A stretch of 13,749 nt of DNA from Bacteroidales bacterium (GCA_003531155.1 DQHR01000012.1:1291-15039); one strand, 5' to 3'. Counted from the stretch's first letter, positions 6,490 to 13,749 are shown. Notes: generated from the sequence alone by a model not told the origin. Numbers and translations are program-made.

Positions 6490-8442
6490 ATGCGTTCTAA
6501 ACTATTACTCTTCCTAGTTTTCTCGCTATCGGGTTTGCTTACATCAGCTCAGCAAGCTGAACTAATCCGAAGAGCAGGGACAGCAATGGAGTATCCAAAT
6601 GCTAATTACATCCTCGTTTACGATAGTACTCGGGTTGATGTACAGGAAACAGGTTTAAGCTACTACAACAACTCAAGACTATTCAAAATCCTTACCCCAA
6701 GTGGTGCAAAGGAGTTGGCAGTTGTTAAGTTCGATTACGATCCTTTAACCGCTTTCATCCGTGTTGAGAAAGCAAGGATATACCGAAACAATGGCAAAGT
6801 AGAGGATATTGATGTCGCAAAAACAATGGATTACCCTGCTCCTGCCCGTGCTATTTATTGGGGAGCTCGGCAAAAAATGGTTGGAATTGGACGCCTTGAA
6901 CCAGGTGATGCCATTGAAATTAAATTCTTTAAGAAAGGGTTTTCATACGCGCTTCTTGGTCAGGAAGAACTTAGCGATGATTATTATACACCTCCTATGC
7001 GTGGCCATTTCTACGATATAGTTGAATTTTTCTCATCGTTCCCAATTAAGGAGAAGGTTTACAGCGTTAAAATCGACAAAGCAAAGAATCTTCAATATAA
7101 AGTGTATAATGGAGTTGCAGATGAGAAGATAACAGAGAAAGATGGAAAAGTGAATTATACTTTTACCGTTAAGAATATTATGCCGATGAAGCGTGAGGCT
7201 AGAATGGTTGCGCAATCGGATGTTGCTCCAAAACTATTAATGTCAACCAGTCCCGATTGGTACTCAAAATCTAAATGGTTTTGTGGCGTAAATGAGGATT
7301 ATGGCAGTTTTAAATCAACCCCTGAGATCGACAAAAAGGTTAAAGAGATTCTAAAAGGGGCAAAGGATGAGCTAGATTCAATTTCAAAACTAAACCACTG
7401 GGTTGCTGATGAAATCCGCTACAGCGGATTATCAATGGGCAAAGGCGAGGGTTTTACGCTTCATAAAGGCGAAATGGATTTTCACGATCGTTGTGGTGTG
7501 TGTAAAGATAAAGCAGGTATGCTTGTAACCATGCTTCGTGCAGCAGGTTTTGAATCATACCCAGCAATGACCATGGCTGGTTCAAGAATTGATCGTATTC
7601 CAGCCGACCAATTCAACCATTCGGTTACAACAGTAAAACTTCGCAATGGCGAATATATGATGCTCGATCCAACTTGGGTTCCATTCACCCGCGAGAACTG
7701 GAGCAGCCGCGAACAACAACAAAACTATCTAATGGGATTACCCCAAGGTGCGGATCTTATGGAAACTCCAATATCTGCTCCTGAAAACCATTACTTCAAA
7801 GTTAATGGTACATCTACCTTACAAAGCGATGGCACTTTAACCGGTGAGTTTACACTTACCGCCGAAGGTCAATCTGATGCAAGCGTTAGAGGCATTTTCA
7901 CAAGAAGCTTTAAAGCCGATTGGCAAGCTAACTTTGAGCGTGAATTGGTTAAAATATCTCCAAGAATTGAGCTAGTTGAAATGACATATACTGATCCTTA
8001 CTCTTATCTGCTTCAACCAGTGCAAATACATGTAAAATATAGGATTCCAGACTTTGCTATTGCAACAAAGGATGAGATTATATTTACTCCTGTGGTTGCT
8101 GCAAACCTATTCGGTAGCCGTCATAGCCATACATCATTTGATACTTCTGTTGAGAACAGGCTCTTCCCATTTTCTGATGGTTGCTCAAAACTAATTGAGC
8201 TGAACGAAACAATCACCTTACCTTCAAGCATGACTGTTAAGTTTAAACCAGAATCGCAACAAACATCAGGAAGTGGTGCCGATTTTGAATCGAACTACAC
8301 GTTAGAAGGAAATACTCTAAAATTTGCTCAAAAAGTTGTACTTAAAAAGCGAATTTATCAACCAGAGGATTGGCCTTCGTTCCGCGAAGCGGTTAAATAT
8401 CAAAATGAGTTTGCTAGCAAACCTGTAATTCTCAAATACTAA
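6490..8442 (+). CDS. Secreted DUF3857/transglutaminase-like protein with intact catalytic triad
   Basis: This 650-aa protein has a Sec signal peptide (hydrophobic 5-18, cleavage likely after TSA at residue 20), so it should act in the periplasm or at the surface. Residues about 40-250 fit DUF3857. A transglutaminase/papain-like core follows at about 295-400, with RCGVCKDKAGML (334-345), NHSVTTV (376-382) and LDPTW (392-396). The predicted triad is Cys338, His377 and Asp393, so the fold looks catalytically competent as a protease, amidase or transglutaminase. The C-terminal part (about 430-650) is beta-rich, as in the DUF3858-type tail of related proteins. The natural substrate of this Bacteroidota family is unknown to me. 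The gene has its own promoter candidate and leads an operon with a second homologous protein 11 bp downstream. The ATG is the only start that yields the signal peptide. Confidence 0.9.
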   Translation: MRSKLLLFLVFSLSGLLTSAQQAELIRRAGTAMEYPNANYILVYDSTRVDVQETGLSYYNNSRLFKILTPSGAKELAVVKFDYDPLTAFIRVEKARIYRNNGKVEDIDVAKTMDYPAPARAIYWGARQKMVGIGRLEPGDAIEIKFFKKGFSYALLGQEELSDDYYTPPMRGHFYDIVEFFSSFPIKEKVYSVKIDKAKNLQYKVYNGVADEKITEKDGKVNYTFTVKNIMPMKREARMVAQSDVAPKLLMSTSPDWYSKSKWFCGVNEDYGSFKSTPEIDKKVKEILKGAKDELDSISKLNHWVADEIRYSGLSMGKGEGFTLHKGEMDFHDRCGVCKDKAGMLVTMLRAAGFESYPAMTMAGSRIDRIPADQFNHSVTTVKLRNGEYMMLDPTWVPFTRENWSSREQQQNYLMGLPQGADLMETPISAPENHYFKVNGTSTLQSDGTLTGEFTLTAEGQSDASVRGIFTRSFKADWQANFERELVKISPRIELVEMTYTDPYSYLLQPVQIHVKYRIPDFAIATKDEIIFTPVVAANLFGSRHSHTSFDTSVENRLFPFSDGCSKLIELNETITLPSSMTVKFKPESQQTSGSGADFESNYTLEGNTLKFAQKVVLKKRIYQPEDWPSFREAVKYQNEFASKPVILKY

Positions 8443-8453
8443 AAAAGATAGAT

Positions 8454-10226
8454 ATGAAATCAAAATATATAATCGGATTATTCCTTCTAATCCTTACCGC
8501 ATGTAGCGCACCGCTGACCGATGAGCAAAAAAATGCCGATGCGGTTTATTTAAAACAGGTAAAGGAATACACTCTTAACCCCGATGGTAGTAGTACATAC
8601 CATTACTACCACAAACTCCTTTATAACTCGTATCAGGCTATCAATAGGTATTATGGCGAAACCTTTGTGGTTTACAACCCAAAATACCAAACCCTAAAGG
8701 TGAACAAATCTGAAACAAAGATGGCTGATGGTAAAGTGGTAAAATCACCAGATAATGCTTACAATGAGGTTTTGCCTGGGCCCGCAGCTGATGCACCTGC
8801 TTACAACCACCTTCGTGAAATGGTAATTACCCACGTTGGACTTGAGCGAGGAGCGGTTGTTGAATTAGATTATGTAATTCAAACCCAAAATGGGTTTATG
8901 CCTTACTTTTTCGATAGAGTGAACCTTTGCGAATCATCTCCTGTAAAAGATTTGGAAGTTATAGTAAAAGTTCCAAAAGGTGAAAAACTTAACTATAATA
9001 TCATTAACCAACCCGAAGGGCTAAATTGCAAGAAGAGTGCAAACGATACTCAGGATATTTATAAATGGGAATCGTTTAACCTTGGAGCCTATTCTCATGA
9101 GCCTTATCAAGCCGAAGGGTATGCTGCATATCCTTTCCTTACATTCAGTACAACCGATTTCGAAACTACATTCAGTTTCTTGAAAGGAAATCTTACCAAT
9201 ACTTTTGTTGCCGACGATGCTGCAAAGAAACTAATAACCTCACCTGCTACAGGTTGGGATAAAGTTAACCTCATTAGAGACTACGTGGCAAAGAACATAA
9301 ACACTTATGGTGTAATTCCTGTGTGGACTGGTTACAGATTCCGCTCACCCGAGGAGGTTTGGCAATGCAATGGTGGTACAGAGGGAGAAAAAGCCATTCT
9401 TCTAGCAGCAATGTTAAAACTTGCTGGATTCAATAGTCAAATAACACTTGCCGGATACAACCACTTTTTTAACAAAGAAGTTGGATTCCCTGGAGCATTC
9501 GATAAAATTTGGGTTTGTGTTGATATCAATGGTGAAAAAAGAGTCCTTTCTGCAACCGATGATCATACAGAAGTACCCGGTTCTCGAATTACAGCCAATA
9601 TCAACGATGATATTGCGCAAATGGCTTTTGAAAAGAAAACTTTGCCTGAATATAAAGCATTATTCGAAGCAGAACTATCAATCTCAAATGATGCAAAATT
9701 AAGCGGTAAAGCTATGTTAAATAGCAATAGGTTTGACGCTCATAAGAGTGTATTAAGTGGAATACCATCTTCGGCATTCTCATTTACAACAACGAGTGCT
9801 AAGCAAGATTCAATAATTCAAACAATTATCTTTACAAATCCAAATTTAGCCGAAAAGGTTGATGGCTATCATATTCTAACCCTCCCAAAAATATCACAAG
9901 GGATAACCTCAATTGGCGCAACTGAATTACCTTTAAACCGCTCCACAACAATTGAGCTACCATCCGCATATAACGAGGTTTATTCATTCACATTTACTAT
10001 TCCTGCTGGAATTAAAGCAGTTTCTCCTTTAAGCAATACTGTTGTTGAGAATAGTTTGGGTTCTTGTTCTATTGAGGGGATTGAGAAAGATGGTAAAGTA
10101 GTTATTACCCGAAAAATCAAAATAAACCAAGCAAGTATTCCTGCTGCAAGCTATAACGATTTCCGTCAAATTATGATGCTTTGGGCCGATAAAAACCTTA
10201 ACCGTTTTGTTTTCAAGATTGAATAA
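8454..10226 (+). CDS. DUF3857/transglutaminase-like lipoprotein, active site lost
   Basis: This 590-aa protein begins with a lipoprotein signal and lipobox LTAC (Cys17), so it should be membrane-anchored. Its layout parallels the preceding gene: a DUF3857-like part (about 30-240), a transglutaminase-type core (about 265-375) and a beta-rich C-terminal part. The core helix motif is recognisable as GEKAILLAAMLKLAGF (311-326), but the position of the nucleophilic Cys is Glu310. The His position (FDKIWV, 349-354) is Lys351, and the Asp position (VLSAT, 364-368) is Ser366. All three catalytic residues are therefore replaced, judged by hand alignment to the upstream protein. A nearby Cys305 and His337 exist but are out of register. 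The likely role is non-enzymatic, for instance binding or partnering the upstream enzyme; this is inference. A strong terminator follows its stop. Confidence 0.85.
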   Translation: MKSKYIIGLFLLILTACSAPLTDEQKNADAVYLKQVKEYTLNPDGSSTYHYYHKLLYNSYQAINRYYGETFVVYNPKYQTLKVNKSETKMADGKVVKSPDNAYNEVLPGPAADAPAYNHLREMVITHVGLERGAVVELDYVIQTQNGFMPYFFDRVNLCESSPVKDLEVIVKVPKGEKLNYNIINQPEGLNCKKSANDTQDIYKWESFNLGAYSHEPYQAEGYAAYPFLTFSTTDFETTFSFLKGNLTNTFVADDAAKKLITSPATGWDKVNLIRDYVAKNINTYGVIPVWTGYRFRSPEEVWQCNGGTEGEKAILLAAMLKLAGFNSQITLAGYNHFFNKEVGFPGAFDKIWVCVDINGEKRVLSATDDHTEVPGSRITANINDDIAQMAFEKKTLPEYKALFEAELSISNDAKLSGKAMLNSNRFDAHKSVLSGIPSSAFSFTTTSAKQDSIIQTIIFTNPNLAEKVDGYHILTLPKISQGITSIGATELPLNRSTTIELPSAYNEVYSFTFTIPAGIKAVSPLSNTVVENSLGSCSIEGIEKDGKVVITRKIKINQASIPAASYNDFRQIMMLWADKNLNRFVFKIE

Positions 10227-10243
10227 TCTTTTCGTTAATAAGC

Positions 10244-10277
10244 AAAAAGAGAGAGGGATTAACCCTCTCTCTTTTTT
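10244..10277. terminator. Bidirectional terminator between convergent genes
   Basis: A perfect 14-bp stem, AAAAAGAGAGAGGG (10244-10257) with CCCTCTCTCTTTTT (10263-10276), closes a 5-base ATTAA loop. The plus strand reads into T6, and on the minus strand the A-run becomes T5 after the stem. It can thus end both the transglutaminase operon and the opposing AroA-like gene. Confidence 0.92.
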
Positions 10278-10294
10278 GTTTTATACTATTTGGT

Positions 10295-11542
10295 TTACAA
10301 ATTCTGATCGACCGAGAATCCTACCTTTCTGAAATCGTCCCAGAATGAAGGGTAAGAATTGCTTGTAACCATCGGATTTTCGATATCAACAGGGAGTCCT
10401 GTAATAGCAATAGGCGCAAAAGCCATGGCTATTCGATGATCATCAAAGGTTGAAATATTTATATGCTTTAACGACGAATGTTTGGTTTTTCCATTAAAGC
10501 ACAAGATTTCATTATCGTTTAAAGTTTCAATAGTTATAACAGCACCCAGTTTAAGCAGTTCCGATTGAAGCGATTTTAGCCTATCATTATATTTTAGTCT
10601 TAATGAGCCAACCCCAAACATACGGAAAGGCACCTTAAGCATAACGCACAAAACAGCAAACGTTGGAACTAATTCGGGGCTGTTTGAAAAATCATATTCA
10701 AAATTCTTAATAGTCCGCTTACATTTTGTAAGCATTACCCCATCATTAATAAAAGTAGTCTTAACTCCAAATTGATAAAATATCTCTTTGGTTACAATAT
10801 CGCATTGTGAGCTTTCAACATTTACGCCATGAATACTGATGTTACACTTCTTTGATAAAGCTGCAACCTCATACCAGTATGATGCGGTGCTCCAATCGGA
10901 CTCAAGAGTTAGCTCTGAACCGTCTTTAAATCGGGTCTCAATCAATGTTTCGTTAATTTTCCAACCCGAGTTTATTCCAAGATACTGCAACGCCCTAAGC
11001 GTTAATTCGATGTAAGAAGAGGAAACGATATTTTCTTTCATCCTATGTATAACTGAATCGGAAAGCGTTGGAGGTAAAATAAGTGCTGCTGCAACTAGCT
11101 GGCTACTAATACTACTATCAACTCGAAGAATTGTATCTCCTCTAAAATTTTTACCTATAAGCTTAAAAGGAGGCCAACCATCTCGTTCAATAAAACTTAT
11201 ACTAACTCCTTGCTTTTGTAGTAGAGACACTACTTTTTTAATAGGACTACTCTTGGCTTTATTAGAGCCTGTAATCACCCAATCTCCTTTAAAAAAATTA
11301 AAAAATGAACGCAAATGCCTAAGTGCAGCTCCGGCCTCACCTTTATCGATATTCTTTTGAAATTTGGGTGCTTTCTCAAACATAACATCTACCTCATCTT
11401 TAACAGGCAGAGTTTTTTGTTCACTACTCGGATGCTTTATAACCCTGAATACCAAAACCTTATTACTTATCTTCTTGGTAGGGAATAGGGTAACCTCTCC
11501 CACAAGGTCTTTTTCGACCTTTGAAATAGTATATCTTAGCAT
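10295..11542 (-). CDS. EPSP synthase (AroA) homologue with degenerate active site
   Basis: This 415-aa protein spans the length of 3-phosphoshikimate 1-carboxyvinyltransferase, which makes EPSP from shikimate 3-phosphate and PEP. Preserved family segments include SSISSQ (143-148), ESDWSTASYWYEVAAL (214-229), NDRLKSL (319-325) and TFDDHRIAMAFAP (365-377). By hand alignment to E. coli and Bacteroides AroA recalled from memory, many ligand or catalytic positions are changed: S23 is Lys24, R27 is Lys28, N94 is Glu69, T97 is Ala72, R124 is Ser99, D313 is Glu290, E341 is Tyr318 and K411 is Asn395. Lys23, Arg75, Gln148, Lys317, Arg321, His369 and Arg370 (K22, R100, Q171, K340, R344, H385, R386) remain. 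Normal AroA activity is doubtful, so no gene symbol is given. The frame is open throughout, arguing against recent decay. The frame extends to a TTG at 11578, but the ATG at 11542 matches the usual AroA N-terminus. It stands alone, convergent with the transglutaminase operon. Confidence 0.85.
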   Translation of the reverse strand: MLRYTISKVEKDLVGEVTLFPTKKISNKVLVFRVIKHPSSEQKTLPVKDEVDVMFEKAPKFQKNIDKGEAGAALRHLRSFFNFFKGDWVITGSNKAKSSPIKKVVSLLQKQGVSISFIERDGWPPFKLIGKNFRGDTILRVDSSISSQLVAAALILPPTLSDSVIHRMKENIVSSSYIELTLRALQYLGINSGWKINETLIETRFKDGSELTLESDWSTASYWYEVAALSKKCNISIHGVNVESSQCDIVTKEIFYQFGVKTTFINDGVMLTKCKRTIKNFEYDFSNSPELVPTFAVLCVMLKVPFRMFGVGSLRLKYNDRLKSLQSELLKLGAVITIETLNDNEILCFNGKTKHSSLKHINISTFDDHRIAMAFAPIAITGLPVDIENPMVTSNSYPSFWDDFRKVGFSVDQNL

Positions 11543-11575
11543 ATAACTCGAATTAAAAAAAACACAGTCCAATGT

Positions 11576-11583
11576 CAAATGTA
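11576..11583 (-). promoter_or_regulatory. -7 box (TACATTTG) for the AroA-like gene
   Basis: Read on the minus strand this is TACATTTG, an exact TAnnTTTG match, 33 bases upstream of the preferred ATG at 11542. It supports that start over the TTG at 11578, which would overlap the box. No clear -33 TTTG is seen. Confidence 0.45.
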
Positions 11584-11644
11584 AACTTTTAATACGAAAA
11601 TTGTTAAAGTTGTGGTCTCAATTTTAAATTTGATTATTGTGGGC

Positions 11645-11697
11645 AAGCCTAATCTAACCTTACATTCTTTTAAATATAAGCCTAAACTTAACCTTTA
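11645..11697. repeat. Imperfect direct repeat in a divergent intergenic region
   Basis: AAGCCTAATCTAACCTTA (11645-11662) recurs as AAGCCTAAACTTAACCTTTA (11678-11697), with starts 33 bp apart, close to three helical turns. It sits in the 281-bp gap between the AroA-like gene and the divergent membrane-protein gene. It could be a paired protein-binding site, but nothing else supports that. The rest of the gap has no ORF and no clear plus-strand -7 box. Confidence 0.4.
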
Positions 11698-11823
11698 AAT
11701 TTTCAATTATAGATTGTATCTTTTCGCATGCACAGTGAAACAAACGTTTAGTTACAGCTGCATATTTTGGATAATTAAAAATCATTTTCCAACTTTGAAT
11801 CTAAATGATTAACCATCTGTTTT

Positions 11824-12303
11824 ATGAAGATTGATAACGAAAATGCTACAGTTAAACGCCAAGCTCTAAAATATATTTACGCCATTGCTGTGCTAACCAT
11901 TATTGCAGTACTATATACTACGAATATTGAACCATATCTTGTTCAATATCTAGGAATTACCAATGCTTGGATTTCGCTAATGCTAGTAATCGCATATCTT
12001 ATATACTATTTCTTTCATCTATACAGAAAAACATCATACCTATACCTTTCCGATGATGGGGCAAAAATCACCATCCGCTTTTACCAGCTTAAGCCCATGA
12101 ATCCAAAGAAGAGCGCCTACGAGATTCAAAAGAATCAATTTTATAAATTCACCTACCAAAAATCGTTTTTACGCGAGGAGGTTACCGTTTACCAAAAGTA
12201 CGGAAATAGCATATCCAAATACCCACCATTTAGCCTAAAAGGACTTAGTAAGGAGCAAAAAGCAAAAGTTTTCCTTACCCTAAACCAGTATCAACAGATT
12301 TAA
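11824..12303 (+). CDS. Small two-helix membrane protein upstream of dprA
   Basis: This 159-aa protein was not recognised as a named family. Two hydrophobic segments, about residues 16-32 and 48-66, form a probable membrane hairpin with a short loop. A basic, tyrosine- and lysine-rich soluble tail follows (67-159), with strand-like stretches and a final helix (KEQKAKVFLTLNQY, 144-157). The tail is probably cytoplasmic by the positive-inside rule. The only stop-to-start gap to dprA is 12 bp in the same frame, so the two are likely co-transcribed, though a functional link is not shown. The ATG follows TTTT with no Shine-Dalgarno motif, as is usual for this group. Confidence 0.75.
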   Translation: MKIDNENATVKRQALKYIYAIAVLTIIAVLYTTNIEPYLVQYLGITNAWISLMLVIAYLIYYFFHLYRKTSYLYLSDDGAKITIRFYQLKPMNPKKSAYEIQKNQFYKFTYQKSFLREEVTVYQKYGNSISKYPPFSLKGLSKEQKAKVFLTLNQYQQI

Positions 12304-12315
12304 TTAGACATAGGA

Positions 12316-13437
12316 TTGACGGACAATTTGCTTAAATACAAGATTGGAATCGAGATGATTCCTAAGATAGGAAGCATTAATGCTAAAAAACTTATTGCTT
12401 ACTGTGGAGGAATAGAAGGGGTATTTAAGGAGAGTAAGAAATCGTTACTCAAAATCCCGGGCATTGGAGAAGTACTTGCCAATGAAATTGCCAACCAAAA
12501 AGTTTTAGATAAAGCTGAGCGTGAAGTTGAGTTTATCGAAAAGTATGGAATTACAGCCCTATTTTATCTTGATAACGATTACCCCGAAAGGCTCCGCCAG
12601 TGCGAGGATTGCCCAATAGTTCTTTTTGTAAAGAGCAAAAGTCTTATAAACTTCAATACCGAAAAGTACATAAGCGTTGTTGGTACTCGTAAAGCAACCG
12701 ATTATGGAAAAGAGATGACCGAGAAACTTATTGATGGTCTGGTTGAAAAGGGTTATAAACCAATAATTGTAAGCGGCTTGGCTTATGGGATAGATATTGC
12801 AGCGCATAAATCGGCGCTAAAAAATAACCTTCAAACCTTTGCTGTGCTTGGTCATGGATTGGATACCATTTATCCAGTATCGCACCGAAATGTGGCAAAG
12901 GAGATTGTTGATACTGGAGCGTTGATAACCGATTTCCCCTCGGATACCAAGTTCGATAGAAATAACTTTATTAAACGGAACCGAATTATTGCTCGCTTGA
13001 CCGATGCAACAATTGTAGTTGAAAGTGGCGATCAGGGCGGAGCGCTGATCACCGCCGATTTGGCCAACTCCTATAATCGCGAAGTATTTGCCATTCCGGG
13101 TCATGTTGGCTCAAAATACTCCGAAGGGTGCAATCAGCTAATCAAATCCAATAGGGCTGCGCTAATTGAAACATCCGATGATATTGAGTATTTTTTAGGT
13201 TGGGAACCTACAACCGTTAAAAATCAGCCTAAACAAATCACCCTTTTTGCCGATCTCAGCAGCGATGAGCAATGCATTGTTGATTATCTAAAAACCGTAG
13301 AACAGGAATCAATCGATCTTATTTGCATAAAAACCCAGATGCCCGTTTCAAAAGTATCGTCTCTCCTATTAAACCTTGAGTTTGCAGGATTGGTAAAAAG
13401 CAAACCGGGCAAGGTTTACTCGATTATCCATAGATAA
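12316..13437 (+). CDS. dprA: DNA-processing protein DprA
   Basis: This 373-aa protein is DprA/Smf, which binds incoming single-stranded DNA and loads RecA during natural transformation. Residues about 8-65 form the helix-hairpin-helix/SAM-like region (MIPKIGSINAKKLI, LLKIPGIGE). The Rossmann core shows SVVGTRKATDYG (120-131), IVSGLAYGIDIAAH (151-164), VLGHGLDTIYP (177-187), FIKRNRIIA (218-226), VVESGDQGGALITA (234-247) and FAIPG (258-262). Residues about 311-373 make the C-terminal winged-helix (DML1-like) domain. Length and motifs are complete. No ATG lies between the upstream stop and the conserved N-terminus: the first Met codon (12355) would cut into the helix-hairpin-helix. TTG at 12316 is the best start, preceded by a short AGGA. 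The other com genes are not in this window, so competence is not proved. Confidence 0.95.
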   Translation: MTDNLLKYKIGIEMIPKIGSINAKKLIAYCGGIEGVFKESKKSLLKIPGIGEVLANEIANQKVLDKAEREVEFIEKYGITALFYLDNDYPERLRQCEDCPIVLFVKSKSLINFNTEKYISVVGTRKATDYGKEMTEKLIDGLVEKGYKPIIVSGLAYGIDIAAHKSALKNNLQTFAVLGHGLDTIYPVSHRNVAKEIVDTGALITDFPSDTKFDRNNFIKRNRIIARLTDATIVVESGDQGGALITADLANSYNREVFAIPGHVGSKYSEGCNQLIKSNRAALIETSDDIEYFLGWEPTTVKNQPKQITLFADLSSDEQCIVDYLKTVEQESIDLICIKTQMPVSKVSSLLLNLEFAGLVKSKPGKVYSIIHR

Positions 13438-13464
13438 TCTTCTATCTATAAATAGCCACCCCTT

Positions 13465-13534
13465 TGTCATCCTGAGCATCGCGAAGGATCTGTTATGGCA
13501 CTAAAAAAGATGCTTCGCTTCGTTCAGCATGACA
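13465..13534. repeat. Palindromic repeat, copy 1
   Basis: Left arm 13465-13491 (TGTCATCCTGAGC...GGATCT) pairs with right arm 13508-13534 (AGATGCTTCGC...CATGACA) around a 16-base loop. Mismatches fall at arm positions 7 and 23, at position 12, and across 14-16. On RNA it would fold as a long interrupted hairpin and could also help terminate dprA transcription. Confidence 0.85.
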
Positions 13535-13573
13535 GTTCTATATTGGTTAAATCACCTTAAATTCAATCAATGC

Positions 13574-13643
13574 TGTCATCCTGAGCGTAGCGAAGGATCT
13601 ATTATTCCAGTACAAAAGATGCTTCGATTCTCTCAGCATGACA
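13574..13643. repeat. Palindromic repeat, copy 2
   Basis: Left arm 13574-13600 carries the core CTGAGCGTAGCGAAG. Right arm 13617-13643 carries CTTCGATTCTCTCAG, so the pair is less well matched in the middle than an ideal palindrome. The loop is 16 bases (13601-13616) and differs from the copy 3 loop at one base. Confidence 0.85.
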
Positions 13644-13682
13644 GTGCTACTTTGGTTAAATCACCTTAAATTCAATCAATGC

Positions 13683-13749
13683 TGTCATCCTGAGCATCGC
13701 GAAGGATCTAATATTCCAGTACAAAAGATGCTTCGCTACGCTCAGCATG
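13683..13749. repeat. Palindromic repeat, copy 3 (cut by window end)
   Basis: Left arm 13683-13709 is identical to that of copy 1. The right arm, from 13726, holds CTTCGCTACGCTCAG, the exact complement of the copy 2 left-arm core and not of its own. Only the last three expected bases fall beyond the window. Confidence 0.83.

Larger units (their letters stand above)
13465..13749. repeat. 109-bp tandem array of palindromic units
   Basis: After dprA (13437) the remaining 312 bases hold no gene. Three units start at 13465, 13574 and 13683, exactly 109 bp apart; the third is cut by the window end. Each unit is a 70-bp imperfect palindrome (27-base arms, 16-base loop) followed by a 39-base spacer. 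The last 29 bases of the two spacers, beginning GGTTAAATCACC, are identical, while their first 10 differ at three places. The core words CTGAGC and GCGAAGGATCT resemble dispersed palindromic repeats I recall from Bacteroidota and other genomes. No transposase or terminal duplication was seen. Confidence 0.93.

Noticed and set aside
11543..11578. TTG start giving a 427-aa AroA-like protein
   Set aside because: The extra 12 residues precede the normal AroA start, and the TTG overlaps a good -7 promoter box.
11742..11749. AAACGTTT palindrome as an operator
   Set aside because: Eight bases only; symmetry does not extend into the flanks, so chance is a sufficient explanation.
764..12303. The two small two-helix membrane proteins (764-1231 and 11824-12303) as paralogues
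   Set aside because: They share layout and length but no convincing residue similarity in the soluble tails.
13465..13749. CRISPR array
   Set aside because: Both the palindrome and the spacer are repeated almost unchanged; spacers are not unique and no cas genes are present.

Overview
The window is AT-rich chromosomal DNA that reads like a member of the Bacteroidota, probably Bacteroidales-like. The reasons are the gene families present (DUF5916 outer-membrane protein, paired DUF3857/transglutaminase proteins, MORN-type lipoprotein), an AroA-family protein whose best-preserved segments resemble Bacteroides AroA from memory, several TAnnTTTG -7 promoter motifs, and few clear Shine-Dalgarno sites. 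The genus cannot be told from the sequence alone. No tRNA, rRNA, CRISPR array, transposase, integrase or phage gene was seen.

Layout. (1) 13-1231, plus strand: a lipoprotein with five 24-residue MORN-like repeats, then a small two-helix membrane protein. (2) 1226-4375, minus strand: an 815-aa outer-membrane protein with a CBM9-like N-terminal domain (DUF5916 type), followed six bases later by an aspartate/glutamate racemase-family enzyme. The racemase gene ends tail to tail with the membrane-protein gene, overlapping it by 6 bp. (3) 4535-5704, plus: a complete cytosine-C5 DNA methyltransferase with no restriction gene beside it. (4) 5827-6309, plus: an RDD-family membrane protein closed by a strong hairpin terminator. 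(5) 6490-10226, plus: two secreted DUF3857/transglutaminase-type proteins in one operon. The first keeps the Cys-His-Asp triad and the second has lost all three residues. A bidirectional terminator follows. (6) 10295-11542, minus: an EPSP synthase (AroA) homologue that keeps the fold signature but has replaced many substrate-binding and catalytic residues. (7) 11824-13437, plus: a small two-helix membrane protein and DprA, the latter apparently starting at TTG. (8) 13465-13749: three copies of a 109-bp tandem unit, each a 70-bp imperfect palindrome plus a 39-bp spacer, running off the window end.

Most genes look like ordinary accessory or housekeeping genes in short operons. Two things stand out as possibly undescribed biology: the intact but active-site-degenerate AroA homologue, and the tandem pair of an apparently active and an apparently dead transglutaminase-like protein. 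The 109-bp palindromic array has conserved internal mismatches and is the most unusual non-coding structure. I see no convincing multi-gene defence system or other new multi-gene system; the methyltransferase stands alone.
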